The notes beneath the pieces are model-generated. The model saw only the letters and a list, made by a program, of their open reading frames with translations, was not told where the DNA came from and searched no databases. A DNA stretch of 64,000 bases from Pleurostoma richardsiae (lineage: Eukaryota; Ascomycota; Sordariomycetes; Calosphaeriales; Pleurostomataceae). Positions 35,730-46,700 of the stretch are shown piece after piece. Positions within the stretch are counted from its first letter, which is position 1. Each line of letters begins with the position of its first letter. The position numbers and the translations under genes were made by a program. The DNA is taken from contig JANBVO010000021.1 in the NCBI GenBank assembly GCA_030052745.1, positions 248,001-312,000 on the forward strand, given 5' to 3'.

Positions 35730-36851
35730 TGGTCAACGATAAACCCCCTTGAAGAAGGGGGTGTTTCCTTTCCCTTGGGGGCTCCGCCCTGAGATCGGAA
35801 TGGGGCAGTGTCCTCTACAGTATGTGACGGCTGCACTACGCCTCCCGCTGCATAGCCTCGACCCTGGGGGGAGGCGGGAACACCCTATTTTTAACCCAGA
35901 CTGCTGGTTTGGTGATGGTGGTGGTGTTATCTTTTCCGGCCCCCAAAACAGGTGCAAATTTTAGGGGGAGGGCAGCGGGGTGGAGGGAGCGGCAGTTCTG
36001 CCAGCCGTGACCGCCAGCCCGATATGCCGCGAATAGCGGCTTGGTGGATAGCCTTCGGTATCCAGGTACGTATCCATGTCGCTGGCTTGAGCTCACAGGT
36101 CTTGCGCAAACAGATAAGCGGTTTCACTCAATGCAGAGCTCATGGGACTGTCGGTGTCATGAAGGTATAGAGGCCATGGCTGTATTAAGGACAGTTTGCC
36201 TATCATGTCCAAAGGAACGTCCCCAGCTATGGACAGCATTACCCGGTTCGCACACCCCTGGACCTCAAGTCTCGCTCACCCCGAGGGACCACGACGACGA
36301 TGCCGCGGTCTATATACGATTTGCACACGCTCAGCGCTCTCCACACAATATCGCAACTACTGCGGATAAGGCATGAAAAAGAAGAGGTAAAGATCCACAC
36401 ACAGCTCCATCGACTTGGACGAGACAACCAGAGCGCCATTACATCCCGAGGCCGTCACAAAAGCAAGCGTATCAACTAGAACCTTTGATCCTTTTTTTGG
36501 AATCTTTATCAGACGCATTTCATCATGCCGCGCGCGAGAGAGAGAGACGCAAGTTCGATATCTCAGAAAGAAAACAGGGTATCATCACACTTCGATGTGT
36601 GGGGATCGAGTCCTCAAAACGGCCCGTCCAAGAAAAGCAGTCATCAGTGAGCTCCATCCGTTGCGAGTCCCACGTTTCAGTCATACCAGATCCCGGGTGA
36701 CCCTCCGCGCCGCCCGATGCCGCCAACGCCCAAAAAGACTTTTCGCTCTCCAAAAATCCTCGAAAGAGGTAGTGGCCACCATTTGTGACCATCGGGAGAG
36801 CTGGCCCGCCCCCTGTCTTATAAGACGTGTTGTATGCAAGGGGGATTCTAT
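35730..36851. other. intergenic, EFM7 promoter and zinc-finger gene 3' side
   Basis: This is the 5' region of the methyltransferase gene and the 3' region of the zinc-finger gene, both leftward. The left end has C-rich/G-rich runs, including a perfect hairpin at 35743-35762. No further gene was recognised. Confidence 0.5.
35743..35762. promoter_or_regulatory. perfect hairpin just upstream of EFM7 start
   Basis: The arms ACCCCCTT and AAGGGGGT form an 8-bp perfect stem with a GAAG loop, 14 bases before the EFM7 start codon. Each arm also contains a CCCCT/AGGGG core like the fungal stress-response element. If transcribed, it would form a stable structure beside the start codon. Confidence 0.6.
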
Positions 36852-39224
36852 TTACTGCTGAGTGCTCAACTCCAGCATCCGCTTCATGTCGTCATCGGTC
36901 GGGTCGTCCGAGATCCACACGCCCTTCTCCTCTGCAGTGGCGGTGTGGAACCCGTCTGCGCGCTTCAGGGTCTGGACATCGAGATCCGTGACCCAGGCCT
37001 TGCCGTCGGACAGCTTGATGCGGACCTCGTGCTCCGTCGACAGCATCATGTCGTCCTTGGCCAACCGGCGGGGCCCGTCAAAGACGGCCATTACCCGCTT
37101 CTTCATGGTCATTTGGCCCTTGTCGAAGCCCCATGAAGACGGGTAGTCCTTGCGGTTCTTGCGCCCCTTGCTCTTGGGAGGCAGTGGGACGCCGCCCCGC
37201 GAGTGCGTTAAGCCCTTGGACTTCTGGACACCGTTGGCGGGGTTGCCCTTGGCCTTCTTCGTGGGCGACGTGCTCGATGTCTTGATACCGAGCGCCTTGT
37301 ACTCCTCTTCTCCAGGCGCGTCGTCATCCTCCACCATTTCCTCATCGTCGTCATCCTCGGTGTTGGTGGTGGTCTGAGTGGTGATGGGCAGGTGGTTCTT
37401 CTCCAGCGTCTCCACCACCTCGCGATCGTTCTCAACCTCTGCGAGCCGCTTCGCGTTGATCGCCTCGGCAGGGTCCTCCTGCTGGACAATCCGCAGGACA
37501 CAGTCATCCAAATGCTCATAGAAGTCTTGAGCATTTGAGAACGTCTGCGAGCAGGTGCTGCACTTGCCAGTAGCATCCGGCGCGTAACCAGTCAGCTTCT
37601 TGCCGCTGTTCACAGCCGTGCTAGCGGCAGTCTTCTTCCGGCTGTTTGGCGGCGTTTGCTCAACGCCATGCACCGCCGTCAGGTGCCGTTTGAAGACGTC
37701 CGCCCGGTTGAACGACTTCTCTGCCGCGGAACCGGAGCCCGGGCAGAATCCGCATACCATCGTACCCTTGTAGTGGGTCAGGGTATGTCTATTTTTGTCG
37801 TACTTCCTGGCAAAACCCTTGACGTGGTAGTCACACGTCTGGATCGGGCACTTCTCGGGACGCTCCGTCTGGTGCGTCAGCATGTGCGCCTTCAGATCCT
37901 TGAAGGTCTTGCCGCAGTCAGGGTGAGGACATCTCTGCTTCTCCTTTGACTCATCACCGCTGTAGGTCTGTTCCGCCGAATAGTTTGAATGGAAAGAGAC
38001 CATGCTAGGCCGCCGACCCTGCTGCTCGACCGGGACAGGGAAGGGGCTGTAGTGAAAATTACTATTAGGTGCCACAAACGGGCTCGAGCTGTCCGCTCTG
38101 ATCTGAGGACTGCCGGACAGGGCCGGTGATGTGGGATACGCCGGAGCGGCCTGCTGGAACGGAGCTTCATAGCCTGGCATTCCGAGAGGGCGGTTGATAT
38201 CCGGATGTATCAATGAAGGATCTGGACGGAAGCAAACGCAGTCAGCAACAAGCCCTGTGCGTGACAGATTCAGATTCGAGTTAGGAAACCGACAAGAAGA
38301 TACAAGAGGAGCGACGAAATGGCCACTGCTCTGAGAGAAAAAGGGAGGAACCAGGCGAGGAGTGGTTGGACTGCACCAGGCGGGAGCCTGTGGAGAAGAG
38401 AAAGTGGATGCGGAAGAAGGAGACGTGAAAGCGGCGCTTGATTGTCTCGGCGAAGCAGGAGAGACTGGCGACGCGGTTGCAGCCGTCTGTGCGACGCGCG
38501 TGTCGATCGCCAAACCCGGATCCACCACAACAGTTGACGAAGACTCGGCCGAGCCAGAAGAGCAAAGAGAACCAGAGTGGTGTAGACGAGGAAGATTGGA
38601 TCTAGGGATCTGTGAAAACTCACCAACAAAGCCGTGAGGCTTGCTGTCGGGAAAGGCGAAATGCGCGAACTCATCCATACCTGGTCCTGCGAACGAGTAT
38701 TCGGCGCCGGGGAAGAATTCGGTCTGGCCAACGATACCGGGGGTCACACCAAGGCCTTGAGGTCCTGCCCATTCTGGCACTGGTGCAGGCTGGCCGTGGG
38801 TCGAGCGAGGGGATCCGACGGCTGACGAAGGAGCTGACTGTGCGGACGCACTGGAAAGGTTCGATGAGGGGACACGCATGTCGCTGTCGTCGGGAAAGAC
38901 GCCCGGGGACATTCTGCCGTTATATATGAAGCCGTTCGGAGCCTCGGCGTACAAGACACTGGCATCATAACCCATGGTCGCGGGAAAGCCTTCCGGACCT
39001 GGTCGCTGGTAGTAGGCTTCTGAGGGGATACCCATGTCCAAGGGCGCGGAGGAGAAGACGCCTTGAGGTGGCTCAGGGTAGAGAGAGTTGTAGTCTTCCG
39101 GGTCGTTGCTCATATGTCGGGGCAGCATGGCGAAGGGCTGCTCCAGTGAGACCATTCTAACGCGGGATGACAACACAAAACCGGCTGTTTTGGGCTTGCC
39201 TTGAGGACTGGGTTCTCCAAGCAA
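36852..39224 (-). CDS. large C2H2 zinc-finger transcription factor
   Basis: I cannot name this regulator. The uninterrupted frame gives 790 residues. Residues 1-430 are disordered and rich in Ser, Pro, Ala and Gly, with aromatic patches such as YNSLYPEPPQGVFSSAPLD and FHYSPFPVPVEQQGRRPS, as in activation domains. Finger 1 is CPHPDCGKTFKDLKAHMLTH (residues 432-451). Finger 2 begins CPIQTCDYHVKGFARKYDKN, and finger 3 CGFCPGSGSAAEKSFNRADV. A fourth, C2HC-like finger CSTCSQTFSNAQDFYEHLDD starts at residue 555. An acidic stretch (EDDDDEEMVEDDDAPGEEE), basic sequences and a conserved-looking end (WGFDKGQMTMKKRVMAVFDG, then DDMMLSTEHEVRIKLSDGKA) follow. Alternative starts are MVSLEQPF and MSNDPEDY. 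A canonical 402-nt intron (38623-38222) could remove residues 202-335 without shifting the frame. A very long intergenic region lies upstream. Confidence 0.88.
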   Translation of the reverse strand: MLGEPSPQGKPKTAGFVLSSRVRMVSLEQPFAMLPRHMSNDPEDYNSLYPEPPQGVFSSAPLDMGIPSEAYYQRPGPEGFPATMGYDASVLYAEAPNGFIYNGRMSPGVFPDDSDMRVPSSNLSSASAQSAPSSAVGSPRSTHGQPAPVPEWAGPQGLGVTPGIVGQTEFFPGAEYSFAGPGMDEFAHFAFPDSKPHGFVGEFSQIPRSNLPRLHHSGSLCSSGSAESSSTVVVDPGLAIDTRVAQTAATASPVSPASPRQSSAAFTSPSSASTFSSPQAPAWCSPTTPRLVPPFFSQSSGHFVAPLVSSCRFPNSNLNLSRTGLVADCVCFRPDPSLIHPDINRPLGMPGYEAPFQQAAPAYPTSPALSGSPQIRADSSSPFVAPNSNFHYSPFPVPVEQQGRRPSMVSFHSNYSAEQTYSGDESKEKQRCPHPDCGKTFKDLKAHMLTHQTERPEKCPIQTCDYHVKGFARKYDKNRHTLTHYKGTMVCGFCPGSGSAAEKSFNRADVFKRHLTAVHGVEQTPPNSRKKTAASTAVNSGKKLTGYAPDATGKCSTCSQTFSNAQDFYEHLDDCVLRIVQQEDPAEAINAKRLAEVENDREVVETLEKNHLPITTQTTTNTEDDDDEEMVEDDDAPGEEEYKALGIKTSSTSPTKKAKGNPANGVQKSKGLTHSRGGVPLPPKSKGRKNRKDYPSSWGFDKGQMTMKKRVMAVFDGPRRLAKDDMMLSTEHEVRIKLSDGKAWVTDLDVQTLKRADGFHTATAEEKGVWISDDPTDDDMKRMLELSTQQ
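38222..38623 (-). other. possible in-frame intron (exitron) in zinc-finger gene
   Basis: The segment starts with GTGAGTTTTCACAG and ends with TTGCTGACTGCG then CTTCCGTCCAG, giving a canonical donor, branch site and acceptor. Its length is exactly 134 codons, it has no stop in the coding frame, and splicing joins GTT-G to AT-CCT to make Asp-Pro. An internal GTATCT donor near 38300 offers other patterns. Confidence 0.5.
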
Positions 39225-39449
39225 GGCTGCAAGCTTAAGCTGTGAGGCGGTTGTCAGACTGGAGGCCTAATCTAGGCGGCAGTTCCCCGGTGGCTTGTCG
39301 CTTACCTCGTTCAAAGCTCATAGCATGCAGTCAGACTGGTGGCAGAGTCTGTCGCGCAATAAGTCGACTATTGATGGTCTTATGGCTAAGTTCCAGGAAG
39401 CCAATTGGGTGGTAGTCGAGTATCGCAGGGGTTGTGTCCCGGTTCACGG

Positions 39450-39462
39450 TGTATATATAAGC
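39450..39462. promoter_or_regulatory. possible TATA box near zinc-finger gene
   Basis: GGTGTATATATAAGC contains TATATATA, about 230 bases upstream of the zinc-finger start codon. Because the core is palindromic it could serve either strand. No transcript start is known. Confidence 0.35.
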
Positions 39463-40717
39463 TGGCTGGGGAGGTTTCTGCGGTTGCTGATCTCAAAAAG
39501 AGACTTTAGTGGACGTGAAGGCGTTGTCGTTCGATTATTATTGACTCTCTACAGCGCTGCTCTGTTGTATCGACCTGTCTGCCGAGTTTCTCTTATTTCT
39601 CTCTTCGAGGAGGACTGTTCTGGGGGATGATGGTCCGCGGGATGTGCGTGCTTGAAGTGGGAGAAAACGAGAGACGAGGACTGGAGCTGTGCCTGTCCCT
39701 TGCCAATGGCTGACTTGTGCTGGAGCAGGAGGATTGTAAGATGTAAGACAAGTGTCTCTAGGGACGATCGCGAGAGATGGGGCAGAAAGCGAGGGTCCTG
39801 GAGGAGTGCAGTTGGGGGCCTTGCACGATATATGTACAGACCCCGATAGCTTCTGGGGCAGCCCGGGTGGATGGGCTTGCTCCATATCGATCTGGTAGGG
39901 CTAAGGACAGAGCGAAGAGAGGCTTTGCTCGCATCTGACAGGGGCAGGGATCGAGAGCGACAAGGGTTGGTGGATGGGATAAGATGGAGGAGGATGGACA
40001 AGGGGGGGTGGAGACGAGGTACGTACCTACCTCCAGAGTTGGAGGCCGCAGGGGGGAGGGGGAGAGGTCGAATGGGAACATCCACCGTGATGTACTGTAC
40101 ATCGTCGAGGTACCGCCAGTACGTACCTGCAAGTCGCGCCTCGCACGAAAAATGGCCTGCAGTACCTGAACCCTGCCCGGACTCCCCTCGAGCGTGGCAG
40201 CCTTCATTTCCAATGGTACCTGTCCGCCGGTTATGGTGTGCGGCAGGGGTTAGGGGGGGCCGCAAGTGTCGACAGAATGCACGAGTGGTGGTGGTGATGG
40301 TGGTGGCAGCGGCGGGGCCATGTCTGCAGTGCGGGCTTGGAGCCAGGTGCTTTTGGTTTTTGGTGTGGTCAGTCGCCAGCCAGTTGGACGACGAGGGAAC
40401 TTCTGGGAACCTCTGGGGGCCAGGGCGGTGACTCTGGAGCGACCGACAATGGGCGGACGAACTACAACGCCGCGGTACGAGTGAGGACTCCACCATCCGG
40501 CGTTTCCGCGCCTGAATCACTCGTACCCGCTCCGTAGCACCTGCGATGTCGGTACCTCGGTCATGACCCCTGTTCGCTTGTACCGCGCAAGGGTCTTTCA
40601 ATTTTCTCCATGATCCCTGTCGGTCAAAGTCCTTTGCATGTACCTTTGGTTCAAGCAAATGCAAAGCCACAGTCCAGGGTCCCGTTTACGGATGGGCTTG
40701 TACCCCGGTCTCGTCCC

Positions 40718-40738
40718 CCTCTCTCTCTCTCTCTGAGT
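40718..40738. repeat. CT dinucleotide repeat
   Basis: A run of CTCTCT units (CCCTCTCTCTCTCTCTCTG) lies in the gene-free stretch. It is a simple microsatellite. Confidence 0.8.
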
Positions 40739-43700
40739 CTGTCCCTGACCCTATCTGCCGGCCGTCGCGGGCCCAAAAGAAAAAGAAGCCACTGCCAGAG
40801 ACATCAAGACGGCTAGAACATGTCTATCCGCATGCTTCTGTCTCTCCTCACTCCGAGCTCGACGTGATTCTCGCGTAAGGATGGAGTATTCCCTGGGGAT
40901 TACTCCTGTCATCGCGGCCTCCGCAAGCCTCCGCAATAGTACGATTGCTATCTGACCCTCGGGATTGATGCCTGTCTTGAGACTGATGCCTCCGCTTGTG
41001 GGAGGACGGCGCATGGCCCGGATGACTGGATAGCGGAGATCGGGGGCTTGTGTGGGCGATGAGGCCTGCTCGTCTGGCGCTACCACTCTAGCCCCAGACC
41101 ACTGCTGCACCGCTCCGTGCTGTCATCGTGGGACTCGTTTCCATGGCCCGGTGATTCACCGGCCTTCGACAACGTCTCACAGGTCTCATCCAGAGCTCTG
41201 ACCACTGTCTGGCTGTAGTAGAGCTTGTCGGGGACCATCTTATCCCACTCATCGTCTCTGCAGACGCCAAGCACCGCCGGTAGTGTATGTACGTGCCAGA
41301 CAGACACATCTTCTGTCGCAATTCGCAACACAGTCAGACTCGCCATGTACACGGCTCACCGAGCGTGGAAAGATGAGAGACGCAAGGCATCACACGCTAT
41401 CCAGCCGAAGGCAGAGAGTCGATCGAGATACGACGGCGTAGGAGCCATGCCTCCAATATGGTGGAGGCTCTGTGTATGCGTGATGCCATATGAATTGCCT
41501 ATTTTTATTCATGGTCTTGTGCTGTGCACTGCTGCACCCAAGCTCGCGGAGCCCTTTGGGGGGGAGGAGCAGCACGGTAGCGTGCTGTGTCCCTCCCCAA
41601 CTCCCGTGCTGCAAGCCATTGGGGGAGAAATCGTGGCACGGCCAAGCCCAATAGGCTCCTCTCCGCTCCGTGGCCCAACCTACGTTCGTGGAGGAGGCAT
41701 GCATGCTGGAGTCCGTGATTCGACCAGTATCTCCCCGTCGTCGGGTCCCGAAATAGTGTAGGTAGGTTGATGTGCACAGCCTTATCCCGCTATGCTTCTC
41801 TAGGGCTTCATCCACACTTTATTTCCCCTGCCGCAGCACCGGCTTGAGGCTTAACGAGCATGTCGTTGACGCCGTCGGCGTCGATTTCCAAGCGAGTATG
41901 GCGCTTCTGGAGGAGGTGAACAATCATCACCGCTATTACGTATCTCGTCCATCTGCCGCTGCGCTGCCCTGATGACCTCGTGATGGGGCACATCGCAGAG
42001 GCGATGACACAAATCTCCCCGGGAATGTACTGTACATCATCCCGCTTGGTCAGCATCTTGTTTGCTGCACCTTTCCACAACGAGGACGGCTCTAGCGACA
42101 GTCCATCGTCTCCCTCCCCCTGGTCGAGGTAGCGCGGCCAAAAGAGGACATTGCCTGCTTCTGTCGGCATCGGGAGTCGGAGTCATTCCGCGACAGCGGC
42201 ACGATATGTCTCGTCCGCCCCGGGCAGGCAGACTATCGCTGCTCACGCCCGACAATTCCAACACAAAGTTTCCGTTTTATTGGTGCCTAGACCGCGTCGT
42301 GTCATCGGGTCCCTTGTTGTCCAATATTTGACTTTTTATTCTCCGGCGATAGTAAGAACCAACCTGCCGTCCTGGAGTAACGAGAGCGTATCCTGTCCAG
42401 TCATTTCCTGCCGATTTGGCTCGTGTCTCCCTGGGGCGTGACCAATCGAGGGTGGAGTTGCACCGCTCAGTGCTTGCCTCACTGTGACGAACTTTTTCAG
42501 TGCCCAGTGACAGCGCTATTCAACCCCGTGGGATCCGCTGGAACAACGCACTGCATCTGGCAGAGATCGCCTGTATCTCTCCGTAATGACATAATTACGG
42601 GCACCTGCTTCGGTAGACGTCGGACCGCCGGAGCCTCCTCCTGCTCACCAGCCTCCGGACTGACAGGGACTGCCATCCCGTGTCAGGAATGTGGCCCGTT
42701 GGATCCATACTCCGCAGCCGCAGAGAGGAGCGAAATAAGGCACGAGAAGAAACCCCTTGATACCGAGCAAAAAGTCTGCCTCGTGGCCCGCACGCTAAAA
42801 CAGCGTACCCATGTAGGATCATGAGTTCTGAAGCGCGCTTCTACTCGCTTAACAGTACTGGATACGGTAAAACCATTATTGCCCAGGAGCTTGTCCCAGA
42901 CCGAGATCCATGGCGTCCTTTCCAGGGTTCGGCCAGGAGGCTGGTGCTAAGGCAAGAGCCGATCTGCCAAATGCTCCCTTGCGGCGTTTTAGTGTAGAGC
43001 GATAAGCGGAACAAGATCCGAGCCCTGGTGGGCTCGCAATGCTGGCCCAAATTACATTTTGCAAAGGAGCTTGGGGGACGGCACAGCAACATCGAGCCGC
43101 TAGTTCCGCAGCGCCCGGCATATCGCAGCCATTATCCCGCCGGTGCCATAGCACACTCGTGATCTTCCGGGAGACTATCCAGCCTGCGACAGAGAGGCTT
43201 CCCCACGCGTCTCAATCTCAGACGCGACCTTGCAGGCGACGAGATTGCTTTCCTGCAAGGACCTCATAGGAGGGAAAGATCAGTGAGCATCAACAGACAA
43301 ACCCAGTGTCTCATTACCTCACCACTGTCCGGGGGCCCCTGGACGATGCCCTCACGTGTGACGTGGGAGCGCGGGAGGAAGGGGGATCGTGAGGGAGCCG
43401 GAGTGACTTTGACGCGACTCGAGTCTTGCCGCCAGATGCGGACTAGCGGTGGCTGAGGCATGTCCCGGCAGCGAACTAGCGGATATGATTGGATGCCATA
43501 CGACGGCGCAGCACACTCTTCGTGTGGGGAAAGGCAAGCCAGAGTTTATTTCAGGAACCGACAAGAGGCGGTGCAGGTGCAACCTTGGTCCTGGGACTGC
43601 ACTAGCCACTCTTACCCGATACCCTTCCCGTCAACTGCAGTAACCTCGTCGGTACGTACCCCCATGTACGGTACTTTCCATGGTGCCAGCGCAGCAGATG

Positions 43701-46700
43701 AACCCTGAGGTCTTGTTGGCTTGTTCCCTACCCATATCATCCTCAACTTATGGACAGTTTCGACGGGTCACCAAGGCTAGGCACCCTGCTATTACCTCAC
43801 AGTCGGATATGGTGGTCGTCTCATCTGCATGCAGTATTACCATCCCATACCACCTTACTCTCGTAGTCACAGGCATCCGTTAGCAATCTCTCTCCTGCTG
43901 CGGTCATCTGGACGGCTGCATTAGTCACTCCGTCAAACCTGACCACTGGATGGTGGATGTCTTTCAGCCTGCAGGGGACGTCTCCATGGCTCCTCAGCAG
44001 AGCCAATATACGGCCTCACCTTGCAAAATTGAAACGTACGGGGGCAAGCTCGTCTAGGCTCCCTGATGCCGCGGTTTGTTTGTAGAGGGCGAACGCCCAC
44101 CTGGCGCCGGGCGGCGTTGTTCGAGACCCGGCAGCGACATTGCTTCTGCTGTCATCCAATGTGAGTGCGCTCGGCACTTGGATTGTCGCAAGCCACCATC
44201 TTCCCCCTGAGCAAGAGGAAGGAGATCAAGAAACGCACGTCTCAAGAGCTGCAAGCCGGCGCACGTCTCCCTCTCTCCACGTTCTAGAACGAAGGGGGAT
44301 CCAGGAAGGTGTCTCTGCTGCAGCAGGCACAAAGCCCAAAGGCGCCTGCCCGGGTGTCTTGGCTTCCTTCCCAGACGAAGGGGTTTGTGGCGTGCTGGCG
44401 AGGCGGGAGCAGCGACAGATGCAACCCTCGATGCAAGCCACCCAGACAGAGCGACGCCGTGGTGCAACCGCGGCGAGCGCCGCCGCCAGAGCCTGCCTGC
44501 CTGTCCTGCTCCGTTAAGGGCTACCTGCAGCCCGGGTCTGATGGGTCCTCCAATGAGTCGTCGCGGGCCCGCTGTCGTCCATCACGCTGGGCATCGCCGT
44601 CCAGATGCTCCCATTCGTGCTGATACGTTCTAACGTACGGTTTATAGATTTCTTTCATGTATGTAAGACTCCATGCGATGGTCGCTCAGCCCTACAAGGT
44701 GGACCAAGAGCGCCTCTTCACTCAGTCTAAGGCATAGTCGCCGCCCGTTATTCGCAGACAGACCCCCCGCCTGCCACTCAGCCAGCCCTCGGGGCTCGAG
44801 CCCGTCAACTCTATGATTCTATGGGCTCTCCACGCTGCCTCAGGCAGCGATCCGCCGCGCTGCTGGCCCAGGAGCTTTACCTACTACCCGCACCGATGGA
44901 GTGCTCGGTGTGTCAATTGAGTTGCCTACACCACCCGGGTCGCGTCATCGCCGGGCGACCACCTCGTCAGAGAAAACCGCCCCCAACAGCGCTATCGCGC
45001 CTGTCAGTGGTCAGACGCTGTTCTCCGCGGTAATTAGCGACCCGTTGTTGGCCTCGACCACGATCCTTCGCGTCGAGTGCTACGACCCTCGTGATTGGCC
45101 TGGCAAGTAGACGCTCATGTGCGAAATAGGGGGGCCGGCGAGAGATCCCACGTCTGAGACACGGGCGCAAGAAAAACGTTTTCCAGTACCGTAGTTTAGG
45201 AGAGCAGAGAAGCCAGAGGGCCGGTTGGGGGCTGGGAAAATCCCTCATCAAAGGCGCTTGCAGAGCCGCATATTGGGCAAAAGTGGGCGGCAGATGATGG
45301 TGGAGATGAGCGTGGACAACGCATGAAACGGAGACAGCGAGGAGGAAGGGTGTTGCTTTACGAAATACGACCTTACCCTTGCGCGAGCCTGCGGCGCAGG
45401 ATGACATGCGATGTCGAGTGGTTTGGATACCCAGCACCCTGGCTCAGCGAGTCGATTGATTTCCCAGACAGATTGTCATGCGTGCCGCCTGCCGTGGCCT
45501 CCCATTGGCGAGCGGCACGGGTCGTGTGCCAGAGGTTTGCGGTGCCCGCGGCAGAGTGTGGAAAGATCCGCGAGGCATCTGCCACACTCGACAAATCATG
45601 GGTGCATGCAATGACTAAGACGAGTGACGAGAGGACGAGCAGATGGAGGCGATGGATGAGTCGCTGGAGACGGAGTTGCGGTCAGGGATGCATCGCTGCG
45701 CGTCGACGAGCAGATGGTGACCGTGATTGCGGCGCAATGAGGAGGGATGCTATCTCTGATGCGGTGAACATCGCTCGTGAATAGCCGCAGTTCGCGATGC
45801 AAGCTGTGTGCTTGACCATCTGGCGCTGCCTTGGGGGAGCATCGAACCGCGTGCTCTACCGAGCAGTCACTCGCCGGGGAGGTGTGAGAGAGTGTGGCTG
45901 ATGCCGCTACTTTGGGAGAGCATAGGGCTGAGCCTGCCTCCGTCTCCTTGGAGCTGTGGCTGTGATTGGCTGATATGTGCCTTTCTGGACCCCAAATTTA
46001 GACTGCACTTGTACAGTACTTGGAGAGGTACATCCAGCGACCCCTGTCCGATACTTCTGCGCCAAAGGACCCAAAGTGATCGCCGTCCCCACCGAGGCCG
46101 ATGATAATGTCTCCATTAATGACCAGCGGGTGAAACCCAATAACCAGCAGCACAGGCCATTCCCAAGCAGCAACTGATCGGGAGCACACAGCAATGCAAC
46201 CCCGACCTCTCGGCCGGGCACTGTCGTCGGCCAAGAGGCTAATGAGGGCCCTGACGATTCCAGGTGTGAGTGCAGCGATCCTCCTCTTGGGTAATGAATG
46301 TAACTCAGCGGATAGTTTATCGTCCCGCCCTCTCGATACTCTTTTCAGTTGTCGGTCTGCGAGGGAAGCTGTGGGCAACACAGAGTGAGGAGAACCCCTG
46401 AGCGCCCCGGAAAGTTCCTCCTCACGAATGTGGAGGGTCTTTCCGCGATAGGCCAGGATAATTCCGTACATCCAGAGGCACCATCCACCGCAAGGCGTTC
46501 TCCTTTGCTCTAGCTCAGTGCCGGCGAGGCAGACTTGCTGGCGCTGGCGCGAGCGTTTGGGCGCGTGCTGGTACCGGCGCGCTCAGAGGAGATGAAGAAA
46601 CTCCGCCCAGGAAGTCGGTCAGTAAGCGGCAAGAGCATGGCGGCCCTGTTTGGGTTTAGCGGGTGCCAGATCATTCCCGAAAGGGAGACACGGTGCTAAA

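Noticed and set aside
39549-40670. 373-codon open frame on the minus strand upstream of the zinc-finger gene
   Set aside because: The composition is random-like and Ser/His/Pro/Arg-rich with no motif, it covers a likely leader region with simple repeats, and other frames are open over the same bases.
45827-45870. tRNA-like stretch with GGTAGAGC and GGTTCGAT on the minus strand
   Set aside because: The D-arm-like and T-loop-like pieces lie almost side by side, with no anticodon arm and no pairing acceptor stem.
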